Of a stretch of 64,000 nucleotides of DNA, positions 1 to 11,943 are shown piece by piece. A program made the position numbers and the translations under genes. The number at the start of each line of letters is the position of its first letter. Positions within the stretch are counted from its first letter, which is position 1. Under the pieces are notes generated by a model. That model was given only the letters and a program-made list of their open reading frames with translations, was not told the origin of the DNA and ran no database searches. Source of the DNA: Tieghemiomyces parasiticus (Eukaryota; Kickxellomycota; Dimargaritomycetes; Dimargaritales; Dimargaritaceae); NCBI GenBank assembly GCA_027575765.1, contig JANBPT010000007.1, forward strand, positions 62,001 to 126,000, given 5' to 3'.

Positions 1-1326
1 CTCTGCGCCTGTATGGCTGCATGTAATAACGCCACTAGCATCCTGGTGATCCGTTTCCTCCTGGGGTGCGCTGAGGCCGGGTTCGTTCCGGGGGTCATCT
101 ACTACCTCACGCTCTGGTATAACCCACGGGCCATGGGTATCCGTCTCGGGGTGTTTTACTTGGCCCCACCTGCGGCAGGGGCCCTCGGCGGCCTGATTGC
201 CTACGGCGTCTCTTATATGGACGGCGTTCGGAACCTGTCGGCCTGGCGGTGGCTGTTTTTGTTGGAGGGGATCCCCACCGTACTCCTCGCGGTCGTGATG
301 ATTGGTTTCCTACCCGACCGACCCGATAGCCCCCAGACGACGTGGCTAACCGAGGCGGAACGTGAGTTGTACATGCGGGATATCCGGGGGCAGCTCGGCG
401 GGATGGTCTGCGTCCCGGCCTCCACCAGTAATGATTCTACGGAGCTGACGCGCCCGATTATTACCCCGGCTGCCACCCCAGCTGGTATACAGAATGAGCT
501 CACTATGCTCCAATCTGATCTTAATTCCGCCTCCAGTAGCAACCATGGTAGCATCCAGAGCTTCGACCGTCACCCAGCGCCACCGTCCGTTGCCAAGCGC
601 CGTTCCGGCACGCGCCACAACTTCCACCTGGCCCTCACGAATCCGTGTACCTACTTACACGGCCTCCTCGTCTTCACCGTAAGCATGTCGATCTACTCTG
701 TTAATTTCCTCATGTCGACCATCATCCGTGACCTCGGGTTTGATAACCTTGAAGCCCAGCTGCTCACCATCCCGCCCTACGCCTTCGCCGGGATTTTTCT
801 TACCATCAATTCCTACGCGTCCGACCGCACCCACCGCCACGGCTTTCATATTGGACTGGCCGCCACCGTCGGTATGGTAGGGTTCATCCTCCTCGCGGTA
901 CTCACTTCCAAAGGGGGTGAGTATGCGGTCCTGTTCCTAGCCACCCTCGGTCCCTCCGCCATCATCCCCATTAATTTCACATGGCTGGCGGTCAATATCC
1001 GCCATGATGGTGAACGATCTATCGCTACTGCCATGGCCTCGTCGATAGGGGGGTTCGGCGGGGTCGTCGCTGGCCAAATGTACCGGAGTTCTGAGGCCCC
1101 GCGCTATATCGCCAGTCACCTTGGGAATGCTATCATCCTTGCAATAGCCCTCATCACTGCCCTGGTCCTCGACCTCATGATGCGCCGCCGCCACCGCCGA
1201 AGCGAAGCCAAGGCTGCGGCGTACGAGTCTGACACGGTAGACAGTTCGACACAACCTTCCTCGGAGTCTCAACAACCAAAAATACACACCGGCCGCCCAA
1301 CGGTCGAATCTGGAATGGACTTTTAA
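1..1326 (+). CDS. MFS anion:cation symporter (Dal5/Tna1-like), 5' partial
   Basis: This is a plasma-membrane carrier of the major facilitator superfamily, most like the fungal allantoate/nicotinate-type anion:cation symporters. The frame is open from base 1 and the first visible ATG at base 13 lies inside a transmembrane region, so the true start is off the left edge. The visible part carries the family signature FLLGCAEAGFVPGVIYYLT at the end of the first helical bundle, a helix around RWLFLLEGIPTVLLAVVMIG, and a cytosolic loop of roughly 70 polar residues. A second bundle follows, beginning near LHGLLVFTVSMSIYSVNFL. The C-terminal tail is polar and rich in Ser, Gln and basic residues, as in this family. 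No intron is needed. The substrate cannot be read from sequence: vitamins, allantoate and other small organic anions are all possible. The family call is firm and the substrate call is open. Confidence 0.85.
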   Translation, partial: LCACMAACNNATSILVIRFLLGCAEAGFVPGVIYYLTLWYNPRAMGIRLGVFYLAPPAAGALGGLIAYGVSYMDGVRNLSAWRWLFLLEGIPTVLLAVVMIGFLPDRPDSPQTTWLTEAERELYMRDIRGQLGGMVCVPASTSNDSTELTRPIITPAATPAGIQNELTMLQSDLNSASSSNHGSIQSFDRHPAPPSVAKRRSGTRHNFHLALTNPCTYLHGLLVFTVSMSIYSVNFLMSTIIRDLGFDNLEAQLLTIPPYAFAGIFLTINSYASDRTHRHGFHIGLAATVGMVGFILLAVLTSKGGEYAVLFLATLGPSAIIPINFTWLAVNIRHDGERSIATAMASSIGGFGGVVAGQMYRSSEAPRYIASHLGNAIILAIALITALVLDLMMRRRHRRSEAKAAAYESDTVDSSTQPSSESQQPKIHTGRPTVESGMDF

Positions 1327-1734
1327 GACACGGTGACCCCGATCATCTTAAGGTCACTAAGCCCACATGTGAAGATAACTCTTGCTTAACTAAATAGAAG
1401 GTACACGCTCGACCCTAGCTGAAATAGCTTACTTTATATAGCTTTTGATGTGACCAGGAGATGGTATCCACAGGGATCAACGATATATTAGGGTAACGAC
1501 GTGGTGACAAATAAGGAGCCTTCGATGCTAGATATATTTACGGACGTGTATGCTACACAAAGGGAACGTGGGCGGGGTTGAAGGGACAATCCAGTTAAAC
1601 AACAAAACAAACGACGATGAGGACGACACGGCACGTGTGTGGACTTTGGCCACTAAAAAGTAATCAAAGTCGGGTTGACCCCGACATCCTCGAGACTTGC
1701 CTGAATCCGCAATGAGGGGAGGGGAGTGCAATGG
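1327..1734. other. Convergent intergenic region
   Basis: These 408 bases separate two genes that end toward each other (MFS on the plus strand, ARP8 on the minus strand). They are AT-richer than the flanking coding DNA. I see no coding frame with protein-like content, so they presumably hold both 3' untranslated regions. Confidence 0.6.
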
Positions 1735-4700
1735 CTACCAAAAGAAGAGCAACCGCTGCTTGAAACATTTGGTGCCAATCTCGTTCCACTCGCGAGCGGA
1801 CACGGACAGTTCCTGGGCGATTTCGAGTTTGGACAGCACGGCGGCGCCCTTCCACGCGAGCAACCGGGGGTCCATATCACGCGGGGACGGGAGGACCTGA
1901 ATCTTTTCAATGCCCTGGAGGTGGGAGGGTCGCGTGCGGTACAGACGGTCCTGGAGGAACGCGGCAAAGTTGGGAATGAGTACCCCGCCGCCACCCACCA
2001 GGATAATGTTGGCGTAGTGCCGTTTGCACCGGTCCTCGGGTCCCGCGTGCGAAATACAGTGGGTGACCAACCGGTCTAGTGGGAGTAGCGTGTAGGGCGC
2101 CCGCTCGTCGGATTGCGACCGCCACGTAATCTCGTCGGGTGCCGACGGGGCGGCCGCCGGGGTCGCCGCACGGGAGGATGTCACGCCCTGGCTGGGTGTC
2201 GCCGGGTTAGCCGCCGCCGTGGATGCGACCGTCGCATCGGTCACCGTGGCCTCGGCGCCGGGAGCCACCACCGCCGGAGTTTCCTCCGCGGTGGCAACCG
2301 GTGGAGGGGTGGAGGGCACCAGGATCATGGGGATCTTACCGAATCGTGTGAGACCGTGACTGTGGGTCTCCGCCAGACTGGGGGCGGCTTCCTCCTCGGC
2401 GCTGAAATCATGGTTAGATACAATCCCGGACCGCTCGTCGGCCGGGTCAGCGGTCGGCAGGTGGTACGGGGTAAGCAAGGGTAGGAGACGCGGGTAAAAT
2501 AAGCCCATGGCCGCGGTATAAGGCTCCTCGTACACCTTGAACCGGTACTTGCGGGCCTTGCGGTGCGGGACGCGGGCCACAAAGTCGTAGACCTGGACGG
2601 TAATGTCCACCTCATTCAGCGTGAGGTACTGCTCCTTGAGACTGTCCAGTAGAGACCAGTCGTAGGCTCGGTTGAGGTTGAGTTCGGCGTAGGGGAAGTC
2701 GTGGCGTTCCAGCATGACCGCGAAGGCCCGTGTCAGGTCGTCGCCGCCGTACTGGGCCTGCACCCGGGTGGTTGGAAGACAGTAGCCGTCCTCCACGCAG
2801 ACCGCACTGGTACTCTGGGCGCCAATATCCACGATGCAGGCCGACGAAATGCCGGCCCCGAAGGTCACGCAGACCGACTCCTGTTGGATCAGAAGCCGCT
2901 GGAAGCCCATGTGGTTAAGGAGGAGGTTGACAAGGTCTTGCACCTGGTGCCGGTGGTACAAATCAGGAATCACCAGGACTGCCGCGTAGTGGCTAAATTG
3001 CGCCCGAGGCACCCCCAATTCCGCCTCGATGGCAGCCGTCCAGATGGCGTCCAGGTCGTTAAGCAGGGCCTCGCGGCTGTCATAATCGGCCCAGTTAAAC
3101 TGACCACGGTGGATGGGCCACCGGGTCACGTACGCTTCCTCCACCTCCGACGCCGAGACGCCGGAGGTGGTCGTCGCTACCGGATCGAAGAGCTGCCGCC
3201 GCTGGGCCCGGGTGAGGGCCGCCGCGGGCACAGCTTCGGGGATCCGCAGGGCAGCGGTCCCGGTGTACACTGGTGGCCCTCCCTGGGTGTCGGTCCACTC
3301 GACCTTGTAGGGGTCGTTGTGATCCAGGATCGTCTCGGGTTGGGTTCGGGAATTAAAGCTGATCACTTGGCTGAGGGCGTTACTCACCGGCCGCCGCTTG
3401 GCGTCCTTCAGCCGCTGCCTGAGTTCCTCGTCCATATGCTCCAGAACGTGGGTGATGGCCGTTTCCCGCTCGTCGGCCACCGGGTCAGGGGTAGTCATCC
3501 CAGCCTCCTCGGCATCGGCTTCACCATCGATTTTGGCCTCACTGCGCTCGTTTCCATTCACAGGATCGGCCGCGGGCAAGTCCGTAGCCCTTGTGGTGTC
3601 GCCGGTCGTCGTTACTGGAACGACGGCGCCGCCACCGGGGGCCAGGAGCTCAGTGCGCAGCCGGCGCAGGGTTGAAGCGTGGCAGCGCATGCGGCGGGCT
3701 ACCACATGCGGAATGGACTGCGGATAGATATCGGTAGACTTACCGATACGCAGGTAACGCGACCCCGGGTGGATTACGATGGTCCCACCCTTCACCGCGG
3801 TACCGGTGGGGGAGGACCCATCCTGGGCCCCATCTGTTGTGATGGTCTCGCCGACGGTCGTGGCCGCTGCCGTTCCGGGGATTCCCGTAAAGGTATTTTC
3901 GGTCTTAAGATAATACGACGTGGCGGCCTTATTACCCAGGGACGTGTAAGAGGGAAAAGTCGTGAATTTGAGTTGCGGATTGGGTTCCACGTATTTGCTG
4001 AGGCTGGCACGTGTGACGGGCTGTGCGGCTGAGGCCGATGGTGTGGCCGACCGCGATCCGCCACCTCCGCTCCGCCCGTTCATGCCCCCGGAGAGCCGGG
4101 CGTGGGCGGCGGTGGCGGTCGGTAAAGACGGGGCCGGGGGACCCTGGCGGAAAGATTCAAGTAGGGCTGCGTCGGCATGCTGAGCGAGGTGGTGCCGGCT
4201 ATCAGCATCTGGAGTGGCTCGGTATGGGTCGCGACCAAGGGGTCGGGCTGGCGAGGCGGCGTAGGGGTCCTGGCCGTAGGTTGGCTCGGTGCGGTACGGA
4301 CCAGCGTCGCCGTTGAGATAGGGTTCATCCTCCGGGACGGCCTCGGGGTCCTCCTTTAGCCGGGTCATGAAGGCACGCGCCGCCTCGAGTTCCTCCTCCG
4401 TGAGTGGCCGGTCCAGAGCTTGGGCGTGCGTATCGTTCTGGTCGGGGGGCGACGGCGGGTTTTGTAGTTCCCGCCGCCAGTGGTGAGATTCGAGGGAAAC
4501 GGGTAGGTCGTCGCCGCTAGAATCCATGAGCTCTTGGGCGAACGCGTCGAGCTCAGCTTTGCGACGGTACTCAATCTCCGCCGCGGCCGACATCGCCGCG
4601 CGGCCGTTGCTGGCCTCATTCCTGCTGCCGCTTCCACGCTTGGACTTGGTAGAGCCCTCAGGCGCGGGCGACCCGTCTCTCATCCCGAGCAGAGCCTTGG

Positions 4701-5013
4701 TCTCGGGGTCCATGCGTTTCCGGCGACGGGTTTTTGGGGCCACGGAGGTGGGACCCGGGGAGGCAGCTGCGACGGCCGGTGTGGTGGTGGCAATGGTACC
4801 GGCTCCCGATAGCGTGGGCGCGCTGGCTGGGTCTTCGGCGTCCCCCTGGGCTGTCGTGGGTGTCACGGCGCCAGAATTCCCGCCAGCGGTACCAGCAATG
4901 GCCGCGATGGAACCGTCTTCCGCTTGAGCGACTGAGATGGCGGATATGGCGCTCGGATGATGCTCCGGCAGCCATGAATACCGGCGCTTGCGCGGTAGAC
5001 CTAAGCCGGACAT
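1735..5013 (-). CDS. ARP8: Actin-related protein 8, INO80 complex subunit
   Basis: Arp8 is the nuclear actin-related protein that, with actin and Arp4, binds the HSA helix of the INO80 remodeller and helps it engage extranucleosomal DNA. The predicted protein is 1092 residues. The frame is open further upstream, but the first ATG is at 5013 (MSGLGLPRKRR). Residues about 1-330 are Ala/Pro/Ser/Gly-rich and probably disordered, with a basic stretch TRRRKRMDPETK. The actin fold begins near residue 408 with VIHPGSRYLRIGKSTD, the diagnostic Arp8 signature, followed by IPHVVARR. Further landmarks are GQFNWADYDSREALLNDLD, the phosphate-loop-like ACIVDIGAQSTS, and LVGGGGVLIPNFAAFLQ near the C-terminus. 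An Ala/Thr/Pro-rich insertion of about 100 residues lies at roughly 860-965. It is longer than the yeast (881) and human (624) proteins because of these disordered parts. It has no introns. The identification is firm. Confidence 0.95.
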   Translation of the reverse strand: MSGLGLPRKRRYSWLPEHHPSAISAISVAQAEDGSIAAIAGTAGGNSGAVTPTTAQGDAEDPASAPTLSGAGTIATTTPAVAAASPGPTSVAPKTRRRKRMDPETKALLGMRDGSPAPEGSTKSKRGSGSRNEASNGRAAMSAAAEIEYRRKAELDAFAQELMDSSGDDLPVSLESHHWRRELQNPPSPPDQNDTHAQALDRPLTEEELEAARAFMTRLKEDPEAVPEDEPYLNGDAGPYRTEPTYGQDPYAASPARPLGRDPYRATPDADSRHHLAQHADAALLESFRQGPPAPSLPTATAAHARLSGGMNGRSGGGGSRSATPSASAAQPVTRASLSKYVEPNPQLKFTTFPSYTSLGNKAATSYYLKTENTFTGIPGTAAATTVGETITTDGAQDGSSPTGTAVKGGTIVIHPGSRYLRIGKSTDIYPQSIPHVVARRMRCHASTLRRLRTELLAPGGGAVVPVTTTGDTTRATDLPAADPVNGNERSEAKIDGEADAEEAGMTTPDPVADERETAITHVLEHMDEELRQRLKDAKRRPVSNALSQVISFNSRTQPETILDHNDPYKVEWTDTQGGPPVYTGTAALRIPEAVPAAALTRAQRRQLFDPVATTTSGVSASEVEEAYVTRWPIHRGQFNWADYDSREALLNDLDAIWTAAIEAELGVPRAQFSHYAAVLVIPDLYHRHQVQDLVNLLLNHMGFQRLLIQQESVCVTFGAGISSACIVDIGAQSTSAVCVEDGYCLPTTRVQAQYGGDDLTRAFAVMLERHDFPYAELNLNRAYDWSLLDSLKEQYLTLNEVDITVQVYDFVARVPHRKARKYRFKVYEEPYTAAMGLFYPRLLPLLTPYHLPTADPADERSGIVSNHDFSAEEEAAPSLAETHSHGLTRFGKIPMILVPSTPPPVATAEETPAVVAPGAEATVTDATVASTAAANPATPSQGVTSSRAATPAAAPSAPDEITWRSQSDERAPYTLLPLDRLVTHCISHAGPEDRCKRHYANIILVGGGGVLIPNFAAFLQDRLYRTRPSHLQGIEKIQVLPSPRDMDPRLLAWKGAAVLSKLEIAQELSVSAREWNEIGTKCFKQRLLFFW

Positions 5014-6965
5014 GTCAACTGGTTGAGGTGCGACTAAACTGTGGGCAAATAGGGTATTGTACGAGCTAGCTATCAAGGTAAGGTGGATCGAATGGGTTGG
5101 ATTCCGCAGAAGGAGTCGGGTGGAGGCACGGGAATGCGCGTTGCTAGCGAAAAGTGAGGCGGGCGGCAGCGAGTCAGGTATGCACGGTGAGTGCGAAGGA
5201 TCCGAGAAGAGAGGCTAACGTAGGATTCAGTAGAATGGGTTGTAAGAGGCTCCCCCTTCTTTAGGACGTGGCAATGGACACCGGCGGGGCGGGGGAGGGA
5301 AGGGAAGGAAAGCGGGCGACGGCCAAGGCGAGAGGGGTTGGGCAAGCCGGGCTCTCGCGTAACTGGGCGCGCGGAGCAGGCAATAGACCTGTGTGTATGT
5401 TACGACCCTTCGTGAACGGTGGAACGGCCAGCGAGGGCACGCGAGTGGTGCATCAATGCGGCCCGTCAAGGTCAAGACGCGTGATAGCCCAGGCCCAGTA
5501 ACGGCGGAGGCCAAGTGGCTTGGTCGAAGCCTACTTGTGGATGGCCAGCAGCCCCTCCCTCCTCCGTATGCGAAATCGCCGTAACGCAAGGCGAATGGCA
5601 GATATCTCCCTTTGAGACCTACAAAGGATAGCTTATGCGAAAGGGAGTAGGGCGCCCTACGCGATAAGTATCTAATGTCAAAATCCCAATAAAAATAAAG
5701 CGATTGACGTGCCCCTCGGGGAAATTCTTTAGATTTTTTTCTGAGATAATACGAGTAAGGATGGCACGGCTTTTATCCCAATAAATAACACTCAAGATCC
5801 TTACTACTTGTTATTAACCCCCCTCCTCGACACACCCAGGTCATGTCGTATGGTGCGTCATTAGGTCCAAACCATGATGGAATTTAGATATTGTACATCG
5901 CAATTTCATCTAACTACCCGCCATGCCTACCACCAAAGGTCTAAACTCAACACCGCCTACGTTTGTTGAGTATGGCGGATGTGTTTCCATTTCGAATCTA
6001 TGGTCCCCCGACATTAAGGCCAAGGATATCCAGGTTCAAACTCACCATCAACCTGAACTTTGTGGCCCCTAGCCACTCAACCGTCAACAGATGGTCCACC
6101 CGCTTTGTTGCCGGTCACGGCTACCTCGACTTCGGTTACTGGCGTGACTGCAAATGTGACTGTGTTGGTAAACTTGATTCGACCATGGCCCATCCCTTGT
6201 TGGAGGAACGGGCCTGGCCAACTGGTATACAACTGATATGCACCCAATACATAGTCCTCACCACCACGGATATTGTCCTACACGATGGATTAGAGCTACA
6301 CAGCTACTCTATTCGCCGGTCCTCCGAAACACCCAACTGGTGGCCGGGGGATCACCACCACGTAACTGATTTCGTAGCTGATTTCCTGAATTTCGACAGG
6401 GTAAATGCCGACGCTACTGTACGTCTTCGTCACTGGCAGAGCAACCTGGATTTATCTTGATTATTTCTCTGTCGATTCCTGTCACCAGGAATAATGTCCC
6501 AAATGAAGGGTATGTATTCGCCCAGGCACACGGAAACGGCTTTGAATCAGGAGTTATGCAATCCCCCCCCCTAACCAATCCCCGTGAGTTTAAAAATCAT
6601 TGTTGCGCTAACCAAGAACAAACTTGGAGAGTAGTCCACAGGTAGCCGCCGATTTTTGCGTATGTACGCAGCAGTATGACAAATAGCGGAGGCGACTCCT
6701 AAATAGGATTGTCTTTGGTACATGGTACGGTTGTTTATTTAGCCAGGTTAGCCCTGTACAGCTAAAATGCCGACAGCGCAGCTAGGCCGAACGCAAGAAG
6801 ATTTAAGGAAAGAGAGGTACGTTATAGTAGCAAAATAATAGTGCATAAAAAAAAGAACAGTACAGGGTGAAGCGCGGCTATATTGATCTACGTATTACCC
6901 CTCCAATCGCCAGGGAGCCGGTTCTAACCAATCGCAGCTTCAAATGAAATGCGTAAGACTGGCGC
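5014..6965. other. Long intergenic region upstream of ARP8
   Basis: About 1.95 kb lies between the ARP8 start and the 3' end of the aspartic protease gene, both on the minus strand. The part nearest ARP8 (5014-5600) should hold its promoter. The middle (about 5920-6600) contains stop-poor, Thr/Pro-rich translations in more than one frame, described separately. Nothing else in it was recognised. Confidence 0.5.
5972..6460 (+). CDS. Doubtful hypothetical ORF (162 residues)
   Basis: An ATG-initiated frame of 162 residues beginning MADVFPFRIYGPP. I recognise no family. It has several Cys in a short space (DCKCDCVGK) and many Trp and His, but no signal peptide or membrane segment. A different frame starting at the ATG at 5922 also gives a protein-like stretch (STPPTFVEYGGCVSISNLWS) that overlaps the beginning of this one, and a third frame is Thr-rich. 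Several competing plausible frames suggest either a decayed gene or a gene with introns I cannot place, not a simple intact ORF. Confidence 0.2.
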   Translation: MADVFPFRIYGPPTLRPRISRFKLTINLNFVAPSHSTVNRWSTRFVAGHGYLDFGYWRDCKCDCVGKLDSTMAHPLLEERAWPTGIQLICTQYIVLTTTDIVLHDGLELHSYSIRRSSETPNWWPGDHHHVTDFVADFLNFDRVNADATVRLRHWQSNLDLS

Positions 6966-8413
<1,448 letters not shown>

Positions 8414-10546
8414 TGCGAGGTGGGTGTAGCGGGGAGGAGAGAAAGAGAGAGGGGGGAGTTAAGTGGGATACAGAGTAGATAGCGGTGCGTACACGAGACT
8501 GAAAGCCGCGACGCGTAAGGAAGGTGACTAAAGCGATAAGGTTCTGGGTAAGATGCAAGTTACAAAGAGAAGCTATAGCGAAACTGGCAATTGTATAGGA
8601 TGGGTTGGGTAGAGGGAATGGTAGAGAGTATACGGAAGAAAGGGGCAGTCGACAGGAGAGGTTTAAGGTATAAGAGGGCTATAGAAGGCAGTGCCAAGGC
8701 CGCCGGGTGGAGCATACAGAGGAGGAGGGGGCTTTGGAACGATAGAGAGGTGCTGGGACTGCTTGGTGGTGCGGCGTGACAGGATGGCTCCTGAACCTCA
8801 GTGCCCTAGGCGGTTCAACGGGGTGTCGGTGTGCGTGTGTGTGGGAGGTTCGTCATAGGGCTCCCGATGGGGAAGCGGGGGTCAGAGTGGGGGAGGGCCG
8901 CACCTTCCCCCGTCCCGGCTGTGTGAGAAAGAACGCCGGCGGGGAAGGGTGGGGCGAGGTGAGACAATTTGGCCTGCAAGCCCTGGCGTTTGCGCATACA
9001 GGGCGATCCATGCCCCTCCTCCTTTCACTGCATCGACGCAAGCGCGCGCGTCACTCTCCCTCCCACAATCACCGCAGCCTATAGGCCCCATGGCTATGGG
9101 TACAGCCTTGGCCCCGTACCACTCACAGGCCTCGGAGGTAGGTGCTCCCCCGCCGCTGTCCTTGGGCCGCTGCGGCGGAGGGATCAAATAGGGCACGCTA
9201 AAAAGGGAAGGGTCTATGATTAATGATGGCGGAGGTGCAGCGAGCATATGAGGTCATGTGCGATCCATGGCGGACGACAGCCCTCCCCATCGCACCAATA
9301 GAACTGCTGCGTCACCAGGACTAGTGTGCATGCTTAATTCAGGTCCGCGCCCTCCGAATGCTATGGTCCTGGGCATGGCAGCCTGCAGGCCGACTTTTGC
9401 CAGCAGGTATGGTTCGACTCATAGGTCCCTACAAGACCCCTTGGTCAGCTTCACTACCAACGGGTGCCATCCAAGCCCTAGCGGGAGCTGGGATGTGCGA
9501 TATTGAGGCCGATCTTCTATCCCTAACCCGCTTCTTGTGGGGAACAGGGGCAGGGGGGCGCAGGTCACGGTGACATGTATGGAGTGCGAGCCAGTATATT
9601 CTCGCCATACCGCTCGTATACAGTGCGACTTAGGGGCGGGCATGGGGAGTTGGTACTTGGACATGCTCTCTCCGATCTAGGGACCATTTCTTTGGCGGCG
9701 AGAGTCTGCTGTGAATAGTAACTATCGAGAGCCAACCAACTGCAGCACGTACGGCAGGACCCAGCTGAAAAACTACGAAGGGGCCTCCTCATCCTATCTT
9801 TCCCTGGGGTACAAAGCGGGGCGATTGGGCGACGACAACGGCGAGATGAGGGGGGTAATAATATAGTACCAAGCGCTGGGGTCTCTACGCCCGCGTTGTC
9901 GACACCCGCCGGAATCCCAGGGCACGAAGATCTATGCGAGGACTGCTTACCTAGGTCTATTGAACCGCGGTGGGCTTAGAAACCCTCACCATAAGGCCAC
10001 GTCCTGTGTCCGGTTATTGACACCGTAGATCTACCCCTCCCCTGACCTTTCTAGTCGATGGCCCTACAACTCAACTAAAACCCCGTTTAGGTTTCGCCGG
10101 GTTACAAAAACTGCATTTCGGACGGGACCTACCGTCACGTGATTCAATAGTGGATCATGACCCACTGCTCGGCCTAAATCGGCATGCTTGTCCTATTACC
10201 AGAGAGGTCAATGGGAGGATTGGGTAAGGGTGTGCGTCTGTATGGACGGTCTCTCCACGACACCGCTGAAGTTGGTCACTGGTGGCCCCCCGCTTAACTG
10301 CACACCATTTTCCCCAGGTGATACTATAAATATATGTATGGGTATTTTTTCCCCCTTGAAGCTTCCTGATAAGCTCCCCTCTTCCTCTTTATTTCGCTTT
10401 TTCTTATTAGCTCGGCTATTTGCCTTCCTTTGCTCGCTGTAACGACCGCTTTGTGGCATTTGCCCAGGTTGTAGCTCCTTCGTACCTCGCATCCGCTTCC
10501 CTTCCACCTCCTAGCCTCATTTGCCGTGCCGCCGCTAATCGCAACT
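8414..10546. other. Divergent intergenic region (protease / EFM5)
   Basis: About 2.1 kb between two divergent starts. The side next to the protease is purine-rich on the plus strand (8430-8760), meaning a pyrimidine-rich 5' leader for the minus-strand gene. The side next to EFM5 (10350-10546) is pyrimidine-rich on the plus strand. The short frames in the middle lack recognisable domains and I do not call them genes. A GGTTCGA-like box near 9415 lacks the partner elements of a tRNA. Confidence 0.5.
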
Positions 10547-11943
10547 ATGAGCGACGACGAAGGGTCTATTCAGCTTTCGGGTTCCGCCCTGGCCGCCCTC
10601 CAGGAGTTTATGCTGGAGCAGAATGAGAGTGCTGAGCGCTTTCGGAGCCTGTACAGCCAGGCCGACGCTGACTTCATCGAACGGCCCAAGGACGTGTCCA
10701 TGGAGGTCTTTACCGAGGACTGGAAGGTAGGCTTGGAGCACGGATAATACGCAATGGGAGATTTTTTCGTATGGCTACTAAAATGTTCCGGCGGGGAGTC
10801 AATAAACTCGGAGAGGCCCGTGCGCCTAGGCTATACGAGCAATGCCACTGCACTAGCCTTCCTCACTTCCGCACTCACCACTAGCCTCGCTTGATTTGTT
10901 CACCTCCCCTCGTCTGCCTACTGTGACGCACACTTTCGACGCTGCAGTTGAGTCAGTTCTGGGTAAGTTAAGCATTTTTCGCTTTGGTCAAATCCATTAT
11001 TTGTCTCATGATTTGTTACTGGTCTCTCCGGGTTGAACGGTATACCTTCACCAAGTAGTCCGGTAGACAGTTGTCGATGGCGACGAACCCTTGTACTAAC
11101 ATCTTTGCTTTGTTTATCTTTCCTTTCCCTATACCCGGTACCCACTACTTCCAGTACACGGCTGAAACAGCCGAGTTCATGGCTCGCCAGGCCATCCGGT
11201 ACGCCACTGATGGGCCCGTGGCTCTGATCAGCGCACCTTCCGCCTACGTCAAGCTAAAGGTATGCTACAGTGTTGTTGACCTTTAAGCCCGGTTGCGGTC
11301 TCCGCGCACGACTACGCTCGTTAACTCCAAGTGAATCCGCCGCCTTTCTGACCACCCTCCACCTCCTCTTACCTGCCTTCTCACATGCCGCCATCCCTAG
11401 GCTATTGAGGACACGCCGACTGACGCCTACCTCTTCGAGTACGACACGCGGTTCAACATTTACGGCGACCGGTTTGTCAAGTACGACTACAAGACGCCGC
11501 TCGAGTTTGCTAACCGCGAGTCGCTTAAGGGCAAAATGAAGTATATCGCCATCGATCCGCCCTACCTCGAGGAGGACTGCCTCACCAAGACGGCCCTGAC
11601 CGTACGGTACCTGGCGGCCCCTGACTGCAAGATATTTGTGTGCACTGGTAAGTCACTGGGCCTGAATCATTACACCAGCCGCAACCATAAAATATTACGT
11701 GGCACAGAGTTGGCAGCTGGATTCTAATGCGCCATAACCCGCTACGTTTCATACACACGGGGTATCTCTACCCATCTGTCGACTGTTCCACGTCCAGGCC
11801 ATGTCATGCAGGAGTTGGTGGGCAAACTACTGGGTGCCCGTATCACCACCTTCGAGCCGCGCCACGAAAACGGCCTGGCCAACGAGTTCGACTCATACTC
11901 TAATTTCGAGGACGACCATATCCAATGGCGCACTGACGCCTAG
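10547..11943 (+). CDS. EFM5: eEF1A lysine methyltransferase (EFM5 / EEF1AKMT1), 5 exons
   Basis: A cytosolic class I SAM-dependent methyltransferase of the family that modifies a lysine near the N-terminus of elongation factor eEF1A. I model exons 10547-10726, 10948-10962, 11155-11259, 11401-11647 and 11798-11943, giving 230 residues (human about 214). Landmarks in order are the N-terminal helix LSGSALAALQEFMLEQ, then EDWKLSQFWYTAETAEFMA spanning three exons, a SAM-binding strand ALISAPSAYVKLK, FEYDTRFNIYGDRFVKYDY, the catalytic IDPPYLEEDCL, IFVCTGHVM, and the FEPRHENGLANEF tail. Exon 2 is only 15 nt and encodes LSQFW. It is required to restore the conserved motif. Donors are GTAGGC, GTAAGT, GTATGC and GTAAGT and all acceptors end in AG. 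The leader is C/T-rich. The assignment is firm; exon boundaries rest on motif continuity. Confidence 0.92.
10948..10962 (+). other. 15-nt microexon of EFM5
   Basis: The sequence is flanked by ...CTGCAG and GTAAGT and encodes LSQFW in phase 0. The preceding exon ends in EDWK and the next begins YTAETA, so the microexon supplies exactly the residues expected in the conserved WxLSQFWY block of this methyltransferase family. Confidence 0.85.

Noticed and set aside
2701..3675. 324-codon open frame antisense to ARP8
   Set aside because: GC-rich third positions on the ARP8 strand suppress stops on the opposite strand. The translation has no recognisable domain and lies wholly inside the well-supported ARP8 gene.
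9395..9470. Possible tRNA because of a GGTTCGACT box near 9415
   Set aside because: No A box at the right distance and no acceptor-stem pairing; a chance B-box match.
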